From: Cellulomonas sp.
Lineage (GTDB): Bacteria; Actinomycetota; Actinomycetes; Actinomycetales; Cellulomonadaceae
Assembly: GCF_015234515.1 (NCBI RefSeq)
Contig: NZ_JADGMY010000010.1
Location: forward strand, 62,001-126,000
DNA length: 64,000 nt
Direction of reading: 5' to 3'
Below, in pieces: positions 29,308 to 39,736 of this stretch. The translations under genes were made by a program, and so were the position numbers. A model generated the notes under the pieces. It worked only from the letters and a program-made list of their open reading frames with translations, made no database searches and was not told the DNA's origin. Each line of letters begins with the position of its first letter. The stretch's first letter is position 1.

Positions 29308-30114
29308 TCAGGTGCCGACGGGCTCCTGCCGCGGCTCCCCACCGGCGCGCGGGTGCAGCCGGCCGTCGGTGAGGACCCACCCGCACTCGGCGAGGACCTC
29401 GAGGTCGTGCCGGTCCCACCGCGCCGCGTCGAGACCCGCGAGGATGTCCGGGCGGCGGGCTGCGGTGCGGCGCAGCGCCTCGTCACGGCGCCACCGCGCG
29501 ATGCGGGCGTGGTGCCCGGACAGCAGCACGTCGGGGACGTCGTGCCCCTGCCACGACGGCGGCTTGGTGTAGACGGGGTACTCCAGCAGCCCCGCCGCCC
29601 CGTGCGACTCCTCGACGAGCGACTCCGGGTTGCCGACGACCCCGGGGAGCAGCCGCGCGACCGCCTCGACGACCACGAGCGCGGCGACCTCGCCGCCGTT
29701 CAGGACGTAGTCGCCCAGCGACACCTCCGTGACCCGCGTCCGCGCCGAGTAGTGCTCCACGACGCGGGCGTCGATCCCCTCGTACCGGCCGCACGCGACG
29801 ACCAGGTGCTGCTCGGTGGCCCACGCCTCGGCCGTGCGCTGCGTGAAGGGCGTGCCGGCGGGCGACGGCACGAGCAGGTGCGCGTCGGGCGTCAGGACGT
29901 CGTCGAGCGCACGGCCCCACACGTCGGGCCGCATGACCATGCCGGCGCCACCGCCGAAGGGGGTGTCGTCGACCGTCCGGTGCCGGTCGTCCGTCCACGT
30001 CCGCAGGTCGTGGACCCGCAGGTCGAGGAGCCCGGCCGTGCGGGCCTTGCCGACGAGCGACAGCTCGAGCGGTGCCAGGTACTCGGGGAAGATCGAGACG
30101 ACGTCGATGCGCAC
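29308..30114 (-). CDS. trmD: tRNA (guanine-N1)-methyltransferase TrmD
   Basis: Methylates G37 of tRNAs that read CNN codons. The 268-residue SPOUT enzyme has the N-terminal [15 protein letters not shown], the loop [13 protein letters not shown] and the trefoil-knot SAM site with [13 protein letters not shown] and [16 protein letters not shown]. The C-terminal helical domain follows ([20 protein letters not shown]). The GTG start is three bases after the rimM stop in the rpsP-khpA-rimM-trmD unit. Confidence 0.96.
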   Translation of the reverse strand: MRIDVVSIFPEYLAPLELSLVGKARTAGLLDLRVHDLRTWTDDRHRTVDDTPFGGGAGMVMRPDVWGRALDDVLTPDAHLLVPSPAGTPFTQRTAEAWATEQHLVVACGRYEGIDARVVEHYSARTRVTEVSLGDYVLNGGEVAALVVVEAVARLLPGVVGNPESLVEESHGAAGLLEYPVYTKPPSWQGHDVPDVLLSGHHARIARWRRDEALRRTAARRPDILAGLDAARWDRHDLEVLAECGWVLTDGRLHPRAGGEPRQEPVGT

Positions 30115-30117
30115 GGC

Positions 30118-30681
30118 TCAGGCCTCGTCGGGCGCGGTGCCGCGGGTCTCGTCGCTCACCACGAGGTTCGCGGCGTCGGCCGCGAGCAGCCCTCCCGGCG
30201 GGTCGAGCGCGACGCGGCCGCCCGCGACGTCGACGACCGGGACGATCGCCTCGACGAACGGGACCAGGGTGCGGGCACCGTCGGGCTCGCGCAGGACGAG
30301 GACGTCGTGCGCGGGCAGGTGCTCGAGTCCCACCACCTCGCCGAGGACACGCCCGTCGGCGACGTGCTCCGCGCGCAGCCCGACGAGCTCGTGCGGGTAC
30401 CACCCGTCGTCGTCGTGCGGCTCGTCGTCGGAGTCGACCACGAGCGCCACCCCGCGCAGCCCCTCGGCGGCGCTGCGGTCGTCCGCGCCCTCGAACGTGG
30501 CGTACCAGCGCCCCTGCGCGTCGCGCACCTGCGCGACGACGAGCGGGCCGGCGGCAGCCGGCTCCGTGGCGAACGTCGCGCCGACGACCAGCCGGTCCTC
30601 GGGCGCGTCGGTCCGCACGTCCAGCGCCACCTCCCCGCGCAAACCGTGGGGACGCCCGATCCGGGCGACGGTCAGCAGCAT
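30118..30681 (-). CDS. rimM: 16S rRNA processing protein RimM
   Basis: A 30S assembly factor that binds S19. The 187-residue protein has the N-terminal barrel domain (VARIGRPHGLRGEVALDV) and the C-terminal PRC barrel (DDDGWYPHELVGLRAEHVADGRVLGEVVGLEHLPAHDVLVL), ending with the usual PGGLL segment. It is separated from khpA by a perfect inverted repeat, so readthrough from khpA may be partial. Confidence 0.94.
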   Translation of the reverse strand: MLLTVARIGRPHGLRGEVALDVRTDAPEDRLVVGATFATEPAAAGPLVVAQVRDAQGRWYATFEGADDRSAAEGLRGVALVVDSDDEPHDDDGWYPHELVGLRAEHVADGRVLGEVVGLEHLPAHDVLVLREPDGARTLVPFVEAIVPVVDVAGGRVALDPPGGLLAADAANLVVSDETRGTAPDEA

Positions 30682-30691
30682 GTCACTCCCT

Positions 30692-30749
30692 CCCCCGACG
30701 TGTCGGGGACGACGACGGCCCGGTCCCTCGTCGAGGGACCGGGCCGTCG
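30692..30749 (-). terminator. Two nested hairpins between khpA and rimM
   Basis: A long perfect inverted repeat spans 30713-30749 (18-base arms starting CGACGGCCCGGTCCC, minimal loop). A smaller CCCCCGAC/GTCGGGG stem lies at 30692-30708. No U tract. The position inside an expected operon suggests attenuation between rpsP-khpA and rimM-trmD rather than a full stop. Confidence 0.6.
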
Positions 30750-30759
30750 GTGTCTGCAG

Positions 30760-30999
30760 TCAGCGCCGGTCGACGTCGACCACGTCGACGCGCACGGCAC
30801 CGTCGGGCGACAGCGCGCCAACCACCGTGCGCAGCGCGCGAGCGGTCCGGCCACCACGCCCGATGACGCGGCCGAGGTCCTCGGGGTGCACACGCACCTC
30901 GAGCATCTCCCCACGGCGCAGCGACGAGGAACGCACGTGCACGTCGTCCGGGTGGTCGACGATGCCGCGCACCAGGTGCTCGAGCGCGTCGGCGAGCAT
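30760..30999 (-). CDS. khpA: KH-domain RNA-binding protein KhpA
   Basis: A single KH-domain protein of 79 residues that partners KhpB in Gram-positive bacteria and binds many RNAs, affecting cell division and envelope growth. The GxxG loop is in DLGRVIGRGGRTARALRTVV. The start ATG overlaps the rpsP stop by one base (TGATG). The order rpsP-khpA-rimM-trmD is standard. Confidence 0.93.
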   Translation of the reverse strand: MLADALEHLVRGIVDHPDDVHVRSSSLRRGEMLEVRVHPEDLGRVIGRGGRTARALRTVVGALSPDGAVRVDVVDVDRR

Positions 31000-31427
31000 C
31001 AGGCCTGCTCGTCCTCGGCGGGAGCCGCCTGCTCGGCGGGCTCCGCGGCGGCAGCCTTCTTCTCCGACGCCTTCGCCTTGACCTTCTCGGCGTCCAGCGC
31101 GGCAGCCTCGACGGCGGCCTTCGGGTCGACCTTCGGCTGCTTGACGCGCAGGGTGCCCTCGGCGCCCGGCAGGCCCTTGAACTTCTGCCAGTCACCGGTG
31201 ATCTTGAGCAGCACCTGCACCTGCTCGGTCGGCTGGGCGCCGACGCCCAGCCAGTACTGCGCCCGCTCCGAGGTGATCTCGATGAGCGACGGCTCCTCGG
31301 TCGGGTGGTACTTGCCGATCTCCTCGATCACACGACCGTCGCGCTTGGTGCGCGAGTCGGCGACGACGATGCGGTAGTACGGCGCGCGGATCTTGCCCAG
31401 GCGCTTGAGACGGATCTTCGTTGCCAC
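30999..31427 (-). CDS. rpsP: 30S ribosomal protein S16 with C-terminal extension
   Basis: The S16 core (about residues 1-85) has [24 protein letters not shown] and [22 protein letters not shown] lysine- and alanine-rich tail follows, giving 142 aa; tails of this kind are usual in actinobacteria. The GTG at 31427 gives [11 protein letters not shown]. It is the first gene of the rpsP operon. Confidence 0.96.
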   Translation of the reverse strand: MATKIRLKRLGKIRAPYYRIVVADSRTKRDGRVIEEIGKYHPTEEPSLIEITSERAQYWLGVGAQPTEQVQVLLKITGDWQKFKGLPGAEGTLRVKQPKVDPKAAVEAAALDAEKVKAKASEKKAAAAEPAEQAAPAEDEQA

Positions 31428-31558
31428 GAGGTGGTGTTCTCCTGATGTCTGCTGGGGTGGCCAGGCGGTGCGACCCGTGGGGGTGGGCGCGCCGGTCCGG
31501 CCGGAGGACACGGGCACCGAGCAGGTAGAGGGGCTGCGCGGACCGAGTACAGCCGACC

Positions 31559-31587
31559 ATTCTGCCAGACGTGGCGTACTCGCCCAA
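31559..31587 (-). promoter_or_regulatory. rpsP: Predicted rpsP operon promoter
   Basis: On the minus strand TTGGGC (31582-31587), a 17-base spacer and CAGAAT (31559-31564) resemble a sigma-70-type promoter. It lies about 130 bases before the rpsP GTG and just past the end of the amidohydrolase gene. The layout matches the predicted rplS promoter. Confidence 0.45.
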
Positions 31588-31606
31588 ACGGCGGGGCGCG
31601 GGTGCC

Positions 31607-32695
31607 TCAGCGGACCCGGACGCCCCGCAGCACGACGGCCCGCGGGTCTGCCAGTGCGCCGACGTCGACACGGGGATCGGTGCCGTACACGACGACGTCC
31701 GCGCTCTCGCCCTCCGCGATGCCGGGGACGCCCAGCCACGCGCGGGCGCGCCAGGACGCGGCGGCCACGACGTCGTGCGCGGGGATCCCCGCCCGGACCA
31801 TCTCGGCCGCCTCGTCCGCGACGCGGCCGTGCGGGATCGTCCCGCCCGCGTCGGTCCCGACGAGCACCGGCACGCCGGCGTCGTGCAGGTCGCGCACGTG
31901 GTCGTAGCGTCGGGCGTGCATCGCGCGCATGCGCGCGGCGAAGCGCGGGTAGCGGGCTTCGCCCTGCGCCGCGATGGCCTCGAACTGCCCCACCTGCAGC
32001 AGCGTCGCGGTCACCGGGATGCCCGCGTCCGCGATGCGGGAGATCTGCTCGGGCGTGGCGCCGGTCGCGTGCTCGAGCCCGTCGACGCCCGCGTCGAGCA
32101 GCGCGTCCAGGGCCTCGTGGCTGAACGTGTGGGCGGTGACCCGTGCGCCCGCGGTGTGCGCCGCGGCCACCGCCTCGGTCAGGACGTCGGCGGGCCACAG
32201 CGGACGCAGGTCGCCGTCCGGCCCGAGGTCGCGGTCGATCCAGTCGGCGACGAGCTTGACCCAGCCGTCGCCCCGCGCCGCCTCCTCGCGCACGGCCTGC
32301 GGCAGCTGCGCGGGGTCGGTGAGCTCGCGGCCGTAGTGGCGCAGGTAGCGCTTGGTCAGCGCCAGGTGGTGACCGGCACGCAGCAGCCGCGGCAGGTCGG
32401 CGCGGCCGTCGACCCAGCGGGTGTCGGCCGGTGAGCCTGCGTCGCGCACGAGCAGCACGCCCGAGTCCCGGTCGGCCCGCGCCTGCGCCTCGGCCGTCGC
32501 GTCGTCCACCGGGCCGTCGGACGCCAGCCCGATGTGGCAGTGCACGTCCACGAGCCCCGGCAGGACCCAGCCCTCGAGCACGGTCTCCGCCGGCTCCACC
32601 GGCTGCTCGAGGGTGAGCCGGTCCCCGACGACCCAGGCCTCGCCGACCTCGTGCTCGTCACCCAGGACGACGGTGCCGCGCAGGTGGGTGATCAC
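31607..32695 (-). CDS. Amidohydrolase family protein
   Basis: A 362-residue metal-dependent hydrolase. [16 protein letters not shown] has the H-x-H metal ligands, [21 protein letters not shown] and DGLEHATGA hold further histidines, and [11 protein letters not shown] holds the catalytic aspartate. The layout is that of imidazolonepropionase/prolidase-like amidohydrolases; the substrate is unknown. The GTG start is six bases after the ffh stop, so it is likely cotranscribed with ffh, a common pairing in actinobacteria. Confidence 0.88.
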   Translation of the reverse strand: MITHLRGTVVLGDEHEVGEAWVVGDRLTLEQPVEPAETVLEGWVLPGLVDVHCHIGLASDGPVDDATAEAQARADRDSGVLLVRDAGSPADTRWVDGRADLPRLLRAGHHLALTKRYLRHYGRELTDPAQLPQAVREEAARGDGWVKLVADWIDRDLGPDGDLRPLWPADVLTEAVAAAHTAGARVTAHTFSHEALDALLDAGVDGLEHATGATPEQISRIADAGIPVTATLLQVGQFEAIAAQGEARYPRFAARMRAMHARRYDHVRDLHDAGVPVLVGTDAGGTIPHGRVADEAAEMVRAGIPAHDVVAAASWRARAWLGVPGIAEGESADVVVYGTDPRVDVGALADPRAVVLRGVRVR

Positions 32696-32700
32696 GGGCG

Positions 32701-34320
32701 TCAGCGACCCTTGAAGAGGTCACCCAGACCCGCGGGGAGCTCGGCGGGGTCGAAGCTCGCCGCCTCCGGTGCGGCGTCACGGCCGGCGAGGCCGAACGCC
32801 GAGCCCGCAGGTGCGGCCGGCGCCTCGCCCGCCGCGCGCGCGGCGGCGGCGCGCTCCTGCTCGGCACGCTTCGCGGGATTGCCGGACCGCGCACCCTTGG
32901 CACGCTTGGGCTGCGGCGCCTGGCGGCCGCGGGACTTCTTGCCCCCCATGCCGGGCAGGTTGCCCATGCCGGGCATCCCCCCGGGCATGCCGCCGCCCTT
33001 GGCCATCTGGCGCATCATCTTCTTCGCGCCGTCGAACCGCTCGAGCAGCTGGTTGATCTCGCTCGTGGTGGTGCCCGACCCGCGCGCGATGCGGGCACGG
33101 CGCGAGCCGTTGATGATCTTCGGGTTCTGCCGCTCGCCGGGGGTCATCGAGCGGATGATCGCCTCGATCCGGTCGACCTCGCGCTCGTCGAAGTTCTCGA
33201 GGGCCTCGCGCATCTGCCCCATGCCCGGCAGCATGCCGAACATCTTCTTGATCGAGCCCATGTTCTTGAGCTGCTGCATCTGCACGAGGAAGTCCTCGAG
33301 CGTGAAGTCCTCGCCGGCCACGAGCTTGCCGGCCATCTTCTCGGCCTGCTCGGCGTCGAACGCCTTCTCGGCCTGCTCGATGAGGGTGAGCACGTCACCC
33401 ATGTCGAGGATGCGCGACGCCATGCGGTCGGGGTGGAAGACCTCGAAGTCGGTGAGCTTCTCACCCGTCGAGGCGAACATGATCGGGCGTCCCGTGACGC
33501 TCGCGATCGACAGCGCCGCACCACCTCGCGCGTCGCCGTCGAGCTTCGAGAGCACCACACCGGTGAACCCGACGCCGTCGGCGAACGCCTGCGCGGTGGT
33601 CACGGCGTCCTGGCCGATCATCGCGTCGACGACGAACAGGACCTCGTCGGGGTCGACGGCGTCGCGGATGTCGGACGCCTGCGCCATGAGCTCGGCGTCG
33701 ACGCCCAGGCGTCCCGCGGTGTCGACGATGACGACGTCGTACTGCTTCTGGCGTGCCGTCTCCAGGCCCGCGCGCGCGACCGCCACGGGGTCGGCACCCG
33801 CCGGCAGGACGTCGTCGGCGCCCTGGTTGCCCGGGTGCGGTGCGTGGACGGGGACCCCGGCGCGCTCACCGACGACCTGCAGCTGCGTCACCGCGTTGGG
33901 GCGCTGGAGGTCCGCCGCGACGAGCAGCGGCGTGTGCCCCTGCTCGCGCAGCCACAGCGCCAGCTTGCCCGCGAGCGTCGTCTTGCCGGCACCCTGCAGG
34001 CCGGCGAGCATGATGACCGTCGGCGGCTGCTTGGCGAACGAGAGGGTGCGCGTCTGCCCCCCGAGGATCGCGACGAGCTCGTCGTTGACCACCTTGACGA
34101 CCTGCTGCGCGGGGTTCAGCGCCCCCGACACCTCGGACGAGAGCGCGCGCTCGCGCACCGCCCCGGTGAACTGGCGGACGACGGGGACGGCGACGTCGGC
34201 GTCGAGCAGCGCGCGCCGGATCTCACGGATCGTCGCGTCGATGTCCGCCTCGGACAGGCGTCCCTTGGCACGGAGGTTCTTGAACGTCGACGTGAGACGG
34301 TCGGAGAGGGTGGCGAACAA
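32701..34320 (-). CDS. ffh: Signal recognition particle protein Ffh (TTG start)
   Basis: The SRP54 GTPase that targets nascent membrane proteins with 4.5S RNA and FtsY. The 539-residue protein has the N domain, G1 MLAGLQGAGKTTLAGKLA, DTAGRLGVD, KLDGDARGGAALS and a C-terminal M domain. Within the M domain are FLVQMQQLKNMGSIKKMFGMLP and a Met/Gly-rich finger (GGGMPGGMPGMGNLPGMGG), with a basic Ala-rich tail of about 80 residues. The start is TTG (34318-34320), preceded by GAGG six bases away; this gives the standard FATLSDRLTSTFKNLR. No ATG or GTG fits. Confidence 0.93.
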   Translation of the reverse strand: MFATLSDRLTSTFKNLRAKGRLSEADIDATIREIRRALLDADVAVPVVRQFTGAVRERALSSEVSGALNPAQQVVKVVNDELVAILGGQTRTLSFAKQPPTVIMLAGLQGAGKTTLAGKLALWLREQGHTPLLVAADLQRPNAVTQLQVVGERAGVPVHAPHPGNQGADDVLPAGADPVAVARAGLETARQKQYDVVIVDTAGRLGVDAELMAQASDIRDAVDPDEVLFVVDAMIGQDAVTTAQAFADGVGFTGVVLSKLDGDARGGAALSIASVTGRPIMFASTGEKLTDFEVFHPDRMASRILDMGDVLTLIEQAEKAFDAEQAEKMAGKLVAGEDFTLEDFLVQMQQLKNMGSIKKMFGMLPGMGQMREALENFDEREVDRIEAIIRSMTPGERQNPKIINGSRRARIARGSGTTTSEINQLLERFDGAKKMMRQMAKGGGMPGGMPGMGNLPGMGGKKSRGRQAPQPKRAKGARSGNPAKRAEQERAAAARAAGEAPAAPAGSAFGLAGRDAAPEAASFDPAELPAGLGDLFKGR

Positions 34321-34349
34321 CCTGGGCCTCGCGGTGGTCGGCGGTACGG

Positions 34350-36029
34350 CTACGGACGTCCCAGGGTACCCGCCAGCGCACGCGCGGCCCGGGCGGTGAG
34401 GTCGTCGACGAGGGTCGCGCGCCACGTGGTCCACGCGGCGGGGCCTGCCGCCGACGCATCGGCCTCCGTGAGCGCCCGCAGCAGCGCCAGCAGGTCCGCC
34501 CGGTGGTCCACGGCGTCGAGCAGCCGCTCGACCGTCGCGGGGTCGTCGTGGTCCGCCGTCGTCGCCAGCTCGGCGAGCGTCAGGTGCTCGCGCACCAGGC
34601 GGGTCACGTCGGCCCCGACCTCCGGGCCGAACCCCATGCGGGCGATGATCGGGCCGGCGAGCCGAGCGCCCTCGACGGAGTGGTCACCCGCGCCCGCGCG
34701 CTTGCCGATGTCGTGGAGCAGCGCGGCGAGCAGCAGGGTGTCGGGAGCGTCCACCGCCCGCCGGTCCCGGCCCGCTCGGGCCACGGTCTCCACGAGGTGC
34801 CGGTCGACCGTGTGGCGGTGGATGGCCGAGCGCTGCGGCCGGTTGCGGACACCGGCCCACTCCGGGATCCACGTCGTGGCGACGCCCGCGAGGTCGAGGG
34901 CCTCCCACACCGGCACCTGCGCCGGCCCGGAGCCGAGCAGGTGCAGGAGCTGCTGGCGGGCCGCGCGCGGCCACGGCGTCGGCAGCGGCGGGGTCGCCTC
35001 GAGGCTCGCGACGGTCACCGGTGAGAGCACGAGCCCGGTGCGGGTGGCCGTCGCAGCGGCGCGCAGCGACAGCACGGGGTCCTCCGCCGGTCGCGCGTCG
35101 ACGGCGAGGACGATCTCGCCGTCGTGCTCCACGAGGCCCTCGGCGATGGTCCGCAGCCGGGGCGGTGTGCGCCGGCCCCGCACCAGCATCGGTGCGCGCG
35201 CCGGACGCTGCAGCGCCTGCCGCGCGTTGCGCGCGGTCGTGTCCAGCGCGTAGGAGATGACACGCCCGGCCTCCGCGATGGAGGCCAGCAGGTCGTCGCG
35301 GTCGTCGAAGCCGACGAGCGCCGCGACCTCGTCCTGGTCCGCCTGCAGCAGCCGGTTGCTGTGCCGGCGCGTCACGACCTGGACCGCGTCGCGCACGTCC
35401 AGCAGGTGCGTGTACGCGTGGTCGACCGCACCGTGCGGCCGGTCGGTGAGCCACGTGGCGGCCAGCGCCGACAGGACGACGGCGTCGCGGATCCCGCCGC
35501 GTGCCTCCTTGAGGTCGGGCTCGATGAGGTAGGCCAGCTCGCCGTGCCGGTCGGCGCGCTGACGCGTCGAGGCGAGCAGCTCCGGCAGGCGCCGACGCGC
35601 GGCCGACCGCCAGTCGGCGAGCAGCGCGGACGTGGCGCGCGCGATCACGACGCCGTCACCGGCGACGGGCTGCAGCTCCAGCAGCCCGACGGCCGCCGGC
35701 AGGTCCTTGGACGCCACCTGGCGGCACTGCGCGAGCGAACGGACCGAGTGGTCGAGGTCGAGCCCCGCGTCCCAGATCGGGTACCACAGGCGCTCGGCGA
35801 GCCGTGCGAGGTCGTCCGCCGAGTGGCCCCTCCCTTCGTGGACGAGCAGCAGGTCGAGGTCGGAGACGGGGCTCGCGTCGCCGCGACCCACGCTCCCGAC
35901 GACGCCGAGCGCGACGCCCTGCACGTCGCGGCCCTCCGTCGCCTCGGTCCAGAGCAGCGCGAGCGCGCCGACCACCAGGTCCGCCACGGCGCGGCGTCGT
36001 GCCACGCCGTCACTGGCTGGTGTCATCAT
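34350..36029 (-). CDS. glnD: PII nucleotidylyltransferase GlnD, lacking C-terminal ACT domains
   Basis: Modifies and demodifies PII in response to nitrogen status (adenylylation in studied actinobacteria). The N-terminal nucleotidyltransferase site [21 protein letters not shown] (near residue 45) and an HD domain with [15 protein letters not shown] (near residue 440) are present. The protein ends about 120 residues later, right after the HD region, and the ffh start is 30 bases downstream. The two glutamine-sensing ACT domains of normal GlnD are absent. ATG 36029 was chosen because a perfect hairpin (36060-36092) lies upstream; starting at ATG 36146 would translate through it and add 39 unconserved residues. 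Confidence 0.85.
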   Translation of the reverse strand: MMTPASDGVARRRAVADLVVGALALLWTEATEGRDVQGVALGVVGSVGRGDASPVSDLDLLLVHEGRGHSADDLARLAERLWYPIWDAGLDLDHSVRSLAQCRQVASKDLPAAVGLLELQPVAGDGVVIARATSALLADWRSAARRRLPELLASTRQRADRHGELAYLIEPDLKEARGGIRDAVVLSALAATWLTDRPHGAVDHAYTHLLDVRDAVQVVTRRHSNRLLQADQDEVAALVGFDDRDDLLASIAEAGRVISYALDTTARNARQALQRPARAPMLVRGRRTPPRLRTIAEGLVEHDGEIVLAVDARPAEDPVLSLRAAATATRTGLVLSPVTVASLEATPPLPTPWPRAARQQLLHLLGSGPAQVPVWEALDLAGVATTWIPEWAGVRNRPQRSAIHRHTVDRHLVETVARAGRDRRAVDAPDTLLLAALLHDIGKRAGAGDHSVEGARLAGPIIARMGFGPEVGADVTRLVREHLTLAELATTADHDDPATVERLLDAVDHRADLLALLRALTEADASAAGPAAWTTWRATLVDDLTARAARALAGTLGRP

Positions 36030-36059
36030 CCGTGCGGCCAGGTCGAGCCTGGCAGCGCG

Positions 36060-36092
36060 CAGGTCCCGCACCCCGACGGGGTGCGGGACCTG
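36060..36092 (-). terminator. Perfect 15-bp hairpin between glnB and glnD
   Basis: Arms 36060-36074 and 36078-36092 are exact reverse complements (CAGGTCCCGCACCCC) with a 3-base loop, 76 bases past the glnB stop. It probably ends the amt-glnB message and supports the later glnD start. No U tract. Confidence 0.6.
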
Positions 36093-36167
36093 CGGCTGCT
36101 GCGGCGACCCGGCCGCGCCCCCCGCGGGCGGCCGTGCGATCGTCATCTGTGTGCTGCGACCGTCCGT

Positions 36168-37813
<1,646 letters not shown>

Positions 37814-37870
37814 GTCTGCACTCCCCTCGCCAGCCGGGCGGCCGGACTGCGACAACTGTGGAGCGGAGCG

Positions 37871-37908
37871 GTTTCGCGGGACCGGCGCGGGCGTTACGGG
37901 CGTGTGAC
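37871..37908 (-). promoter_or_regulatory. GlnR-like operator upstream of amt
   Basis: On the minus strand, half-sites occur at exact 11-base steps: GTCAC, GTAAC, a degenerate GCCGG, and GAAAC, each separated by six bases. This matches the actinobacterial GlnR box layout (gTnAC-n6-GaAAC repeated), with two full matches. It ends 57 bases before the amt ATG. A further GAAAC and GTTTAC lie just upstream (37922-37940). Confidence 0.55.
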
Positions 37909-37994
37909 AGCCACCGGTGCCGCGTAAACGTTGGGTTTCGTGCTGGGCGGTCGTCCAGGCTCTGGGACGGTTCGTCCCGGTAGCCAGGACCACG

Positions 37995-39218
37995 TCAGGA
38001 CTGCAGGAGCCCGTCGACGAACGCCTCGGGGTCGAACGGCGCGAGGTCGTCAGGTCCCTCCCCGAGCCCCACGAGCTTGACCGGCACGCCCAGCTCGCGC
38101 TGCACGGCGACCACGATGCCGCCCTTGGCGGTGCCGTCGAGCTTCGTCAGGACGATGCCGGTGACACCCGCGACCTCGCCGAACACGCGGGCCTGGTTGA
38201 GCCCGTTCTGGCCGGTGGTCGCGTCGAGGACGAGGAGGACCTCCGACAGCGGTGCCGTGCGCGTGATGACGCGGGTGATCTTGCCGAGCTCGTCCATGAG
38301 GCCCGCCTTGTTCTGCAGGCGACCTGCCGTGTCGACCAGGACGACGTCGGCGCCGTCCGCGACACCGGTGCGCACGGCGTCGAACGCGACTGCTGCGGGG
38401 TCGGCGCCGTCCCGGTCCGACCGCACGGTCGGGACACCGACGCGCGAGCCCCACGTCTGCAGCTGGTCGGCCGCGGCCGCACGGAACGTGTCGGCCGCGC
38501 CGAGCACGACGCTGCGGCCGTCCGCCACCAGGACGCGGGCGAGCTTGCCGACGGTCGTCGTCTTCCCGGTCCCGTTGACGCCGACGACCAGCACGACGGC
38601 CGGGACCTTGCGCCCGTCCTCATCCGTGGTGGGCGCGGTCCCCAGCGACCGGTCGAGACCGGGGTCGACGAGTGCGAGCAGCTGCTCACGCAGCACGGCG
38701 CGCGCCTCCTCGCCGTCGCGCAGGCCGTCGACGCGCACCCGGGTGCGCAGGGCGTCGATCAGCTCGTCGGTCGGGCCCGCCCCGACGTCCGCGAGCAGCA
38801 GGGTCTCCTCGAGCTCGTCCCAGTCGTCCTCGGTGAGGTGGTCGCGCGACAGGACGCCGAGCAGCCGGGTCCCGAGCGGGGAGCCGGAGCGCGCGAGCCG
38901 CTCCCGGAGCCGACGCAGACGACCGGCCGTGGGCGCCGGGACCTCCAGGGCGGGGGTCGCGATGTCCTCGGGGACCAGGAGGTCCTCGGGTGCGGCGGTC
39001 GCCGTGGGGGCGTCGGGCTCGGCGACGTCCGGCTCGGCGACGGGCGCCGCGGCCGGGCGGTCCACGACGGCCGTGCCGGTCGACGCGCCGGCAGGCTGGT
39101 CACCGGGGGGCGGCGCCGGGGCGTCGGTGCGGCGCCGGCGCACGGACACCGCGGCTGCGGCGCCCGCGACCAGCACGGGGACGCCGATGAGGTAGGGCAG
39201 GAAGTCGTTGAGGTCCAC
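37995..39218 (-). CDS. ftsY: Signal recognition particle receptor FtsY
   Basis: The SRP receptor GTPase. The 407-residue protein has an N-terminal transmembrane segment (LPYLIGVPVLVAGAAAAVSV), a Pro/Ala-rich acidic linker to about residue 90, then the NG domain: GVNGTGKTTTVGKLA (G1), DTFRAAAADQL, DTAGRLQNK (G3) and TKLDGTAKGG (G4). The membrane anchor is typical of actinobacteria. It lies downstream of smc and a small membrane protein gene. Confidence 0.95.
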   Translation of the reverse strand: MDLNDFLPYLIGVPVLVAGAAAAVSVRRRRTDAPAPPPGDQPAGASTGTAVVDRPAAAPVAEPDVAEPDAPTATAAPEDLLVPEDIATPALEVPAPTAGRLRRLRERLARSGSPLGTRLLGVLSRDHLTEDDWDELEETLLLADVGAGPTDELIDALRTRVRVDGLRDGEEARAVLREQLLALVDPGLDRSLGTAPTTDEDGRKVPAVVLVVGVNGTGKTTTVGKLARVLVADGRSVVLGAADTFRAAAADQLQTWGSRVGVPTVRSDRDGADPAAVAFDAVRTGVADGADVVLVDTAGRLQNKAGLMDELGKITRVITRTAPLSEVLLVLDATTGQNGLNQARVFGEVAGVTGIVLTKLDGTAKGGIVVAVQRELGVPVKLVGLGEGPDDLAPFDPEAFVDGLLQS

Positions 39219-39274
39219 GCGGACAGTCTGTCGGGCGCAGGGACCTCGCGGCGACCCGGGGCGTCAGCAGTGCG

Positions 39275-39616
39275 TCAGCGGGTCCTGCTGTGCGCGTCCA
39301 CGACGTCGCGACGGGGACGCACTGCCGCAGCGGCGCGCTCGCGGGCCACGCGCAGGTCCTCGACCAGCTCGTCCGGGTGCAGGTAGCCGTCGCCCTCCGA
39401 CGCGGTCGCGCGCAGGAAGTCGGCCAGCGAGAGGTCGACCGGTGCCGCGGTGGCCGCGCGGGCTGCCGCCGCCTGGTCGCGGTCGGGGTTGCGGCGCGCG
39501 CGCACACCACGGCGGAAGGTGGTCAGCGGGTTGTCGGCGCCGGTGCTCGCCGAGACGACGAGGAACACCGCCGCAGCGGTCAGCAGAGCAACGAGAGTCC
39601 AGATCACGACGGCCAC
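39275..39616 (-). CDS. Small single-pass membrane protein between smc and ftsY
   Basis: A 113-residue protein with an N-terminal transmembrane segment (VIWTLVALLTAAAVFLVVSA) and a charged cytoplasmic tail including DLSLADFLRATASEGDGYLHPDELVEDLR. No family is recognised with certainty; similar small proteins occupy this place in relatives. GTG 39616 was chosen because it puts the hydrophobic segment right at the N-terminus. The upstream extension is rich in Arg and Cys and unlikely. Confidence 0.6.
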   Translation of the reverse strand: MAVVIWTLVALLTAAAVFLVVSASTGADNPLTTFRRGVRARRNPDRDQAAAARAATAAPVDLSLADFLRATASEGDGYLHPDELVEDLRVARERAAAAVRPRRDVVDAHSRTR

Positions 39617-39736
39617 GTGACCAGTGTCCGGGCCGTTGCGCCGGCGGGCTGCTCGACGCACGCACCCCGGCGGAACCCGCCCACAACCTTCACACGACGG
39701 CACCTGCGCCGGTGCGGCGCGCGCGCCCCGCGCCGC

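Noticed and set aside
36030..36146. N-terminal extension of GlnD from ATG 36146
   Set aside because: The 39 residues are Pro/Gly/Ala-rich and unconserved, and the stretch contains a perfect terminator-like hairpin.
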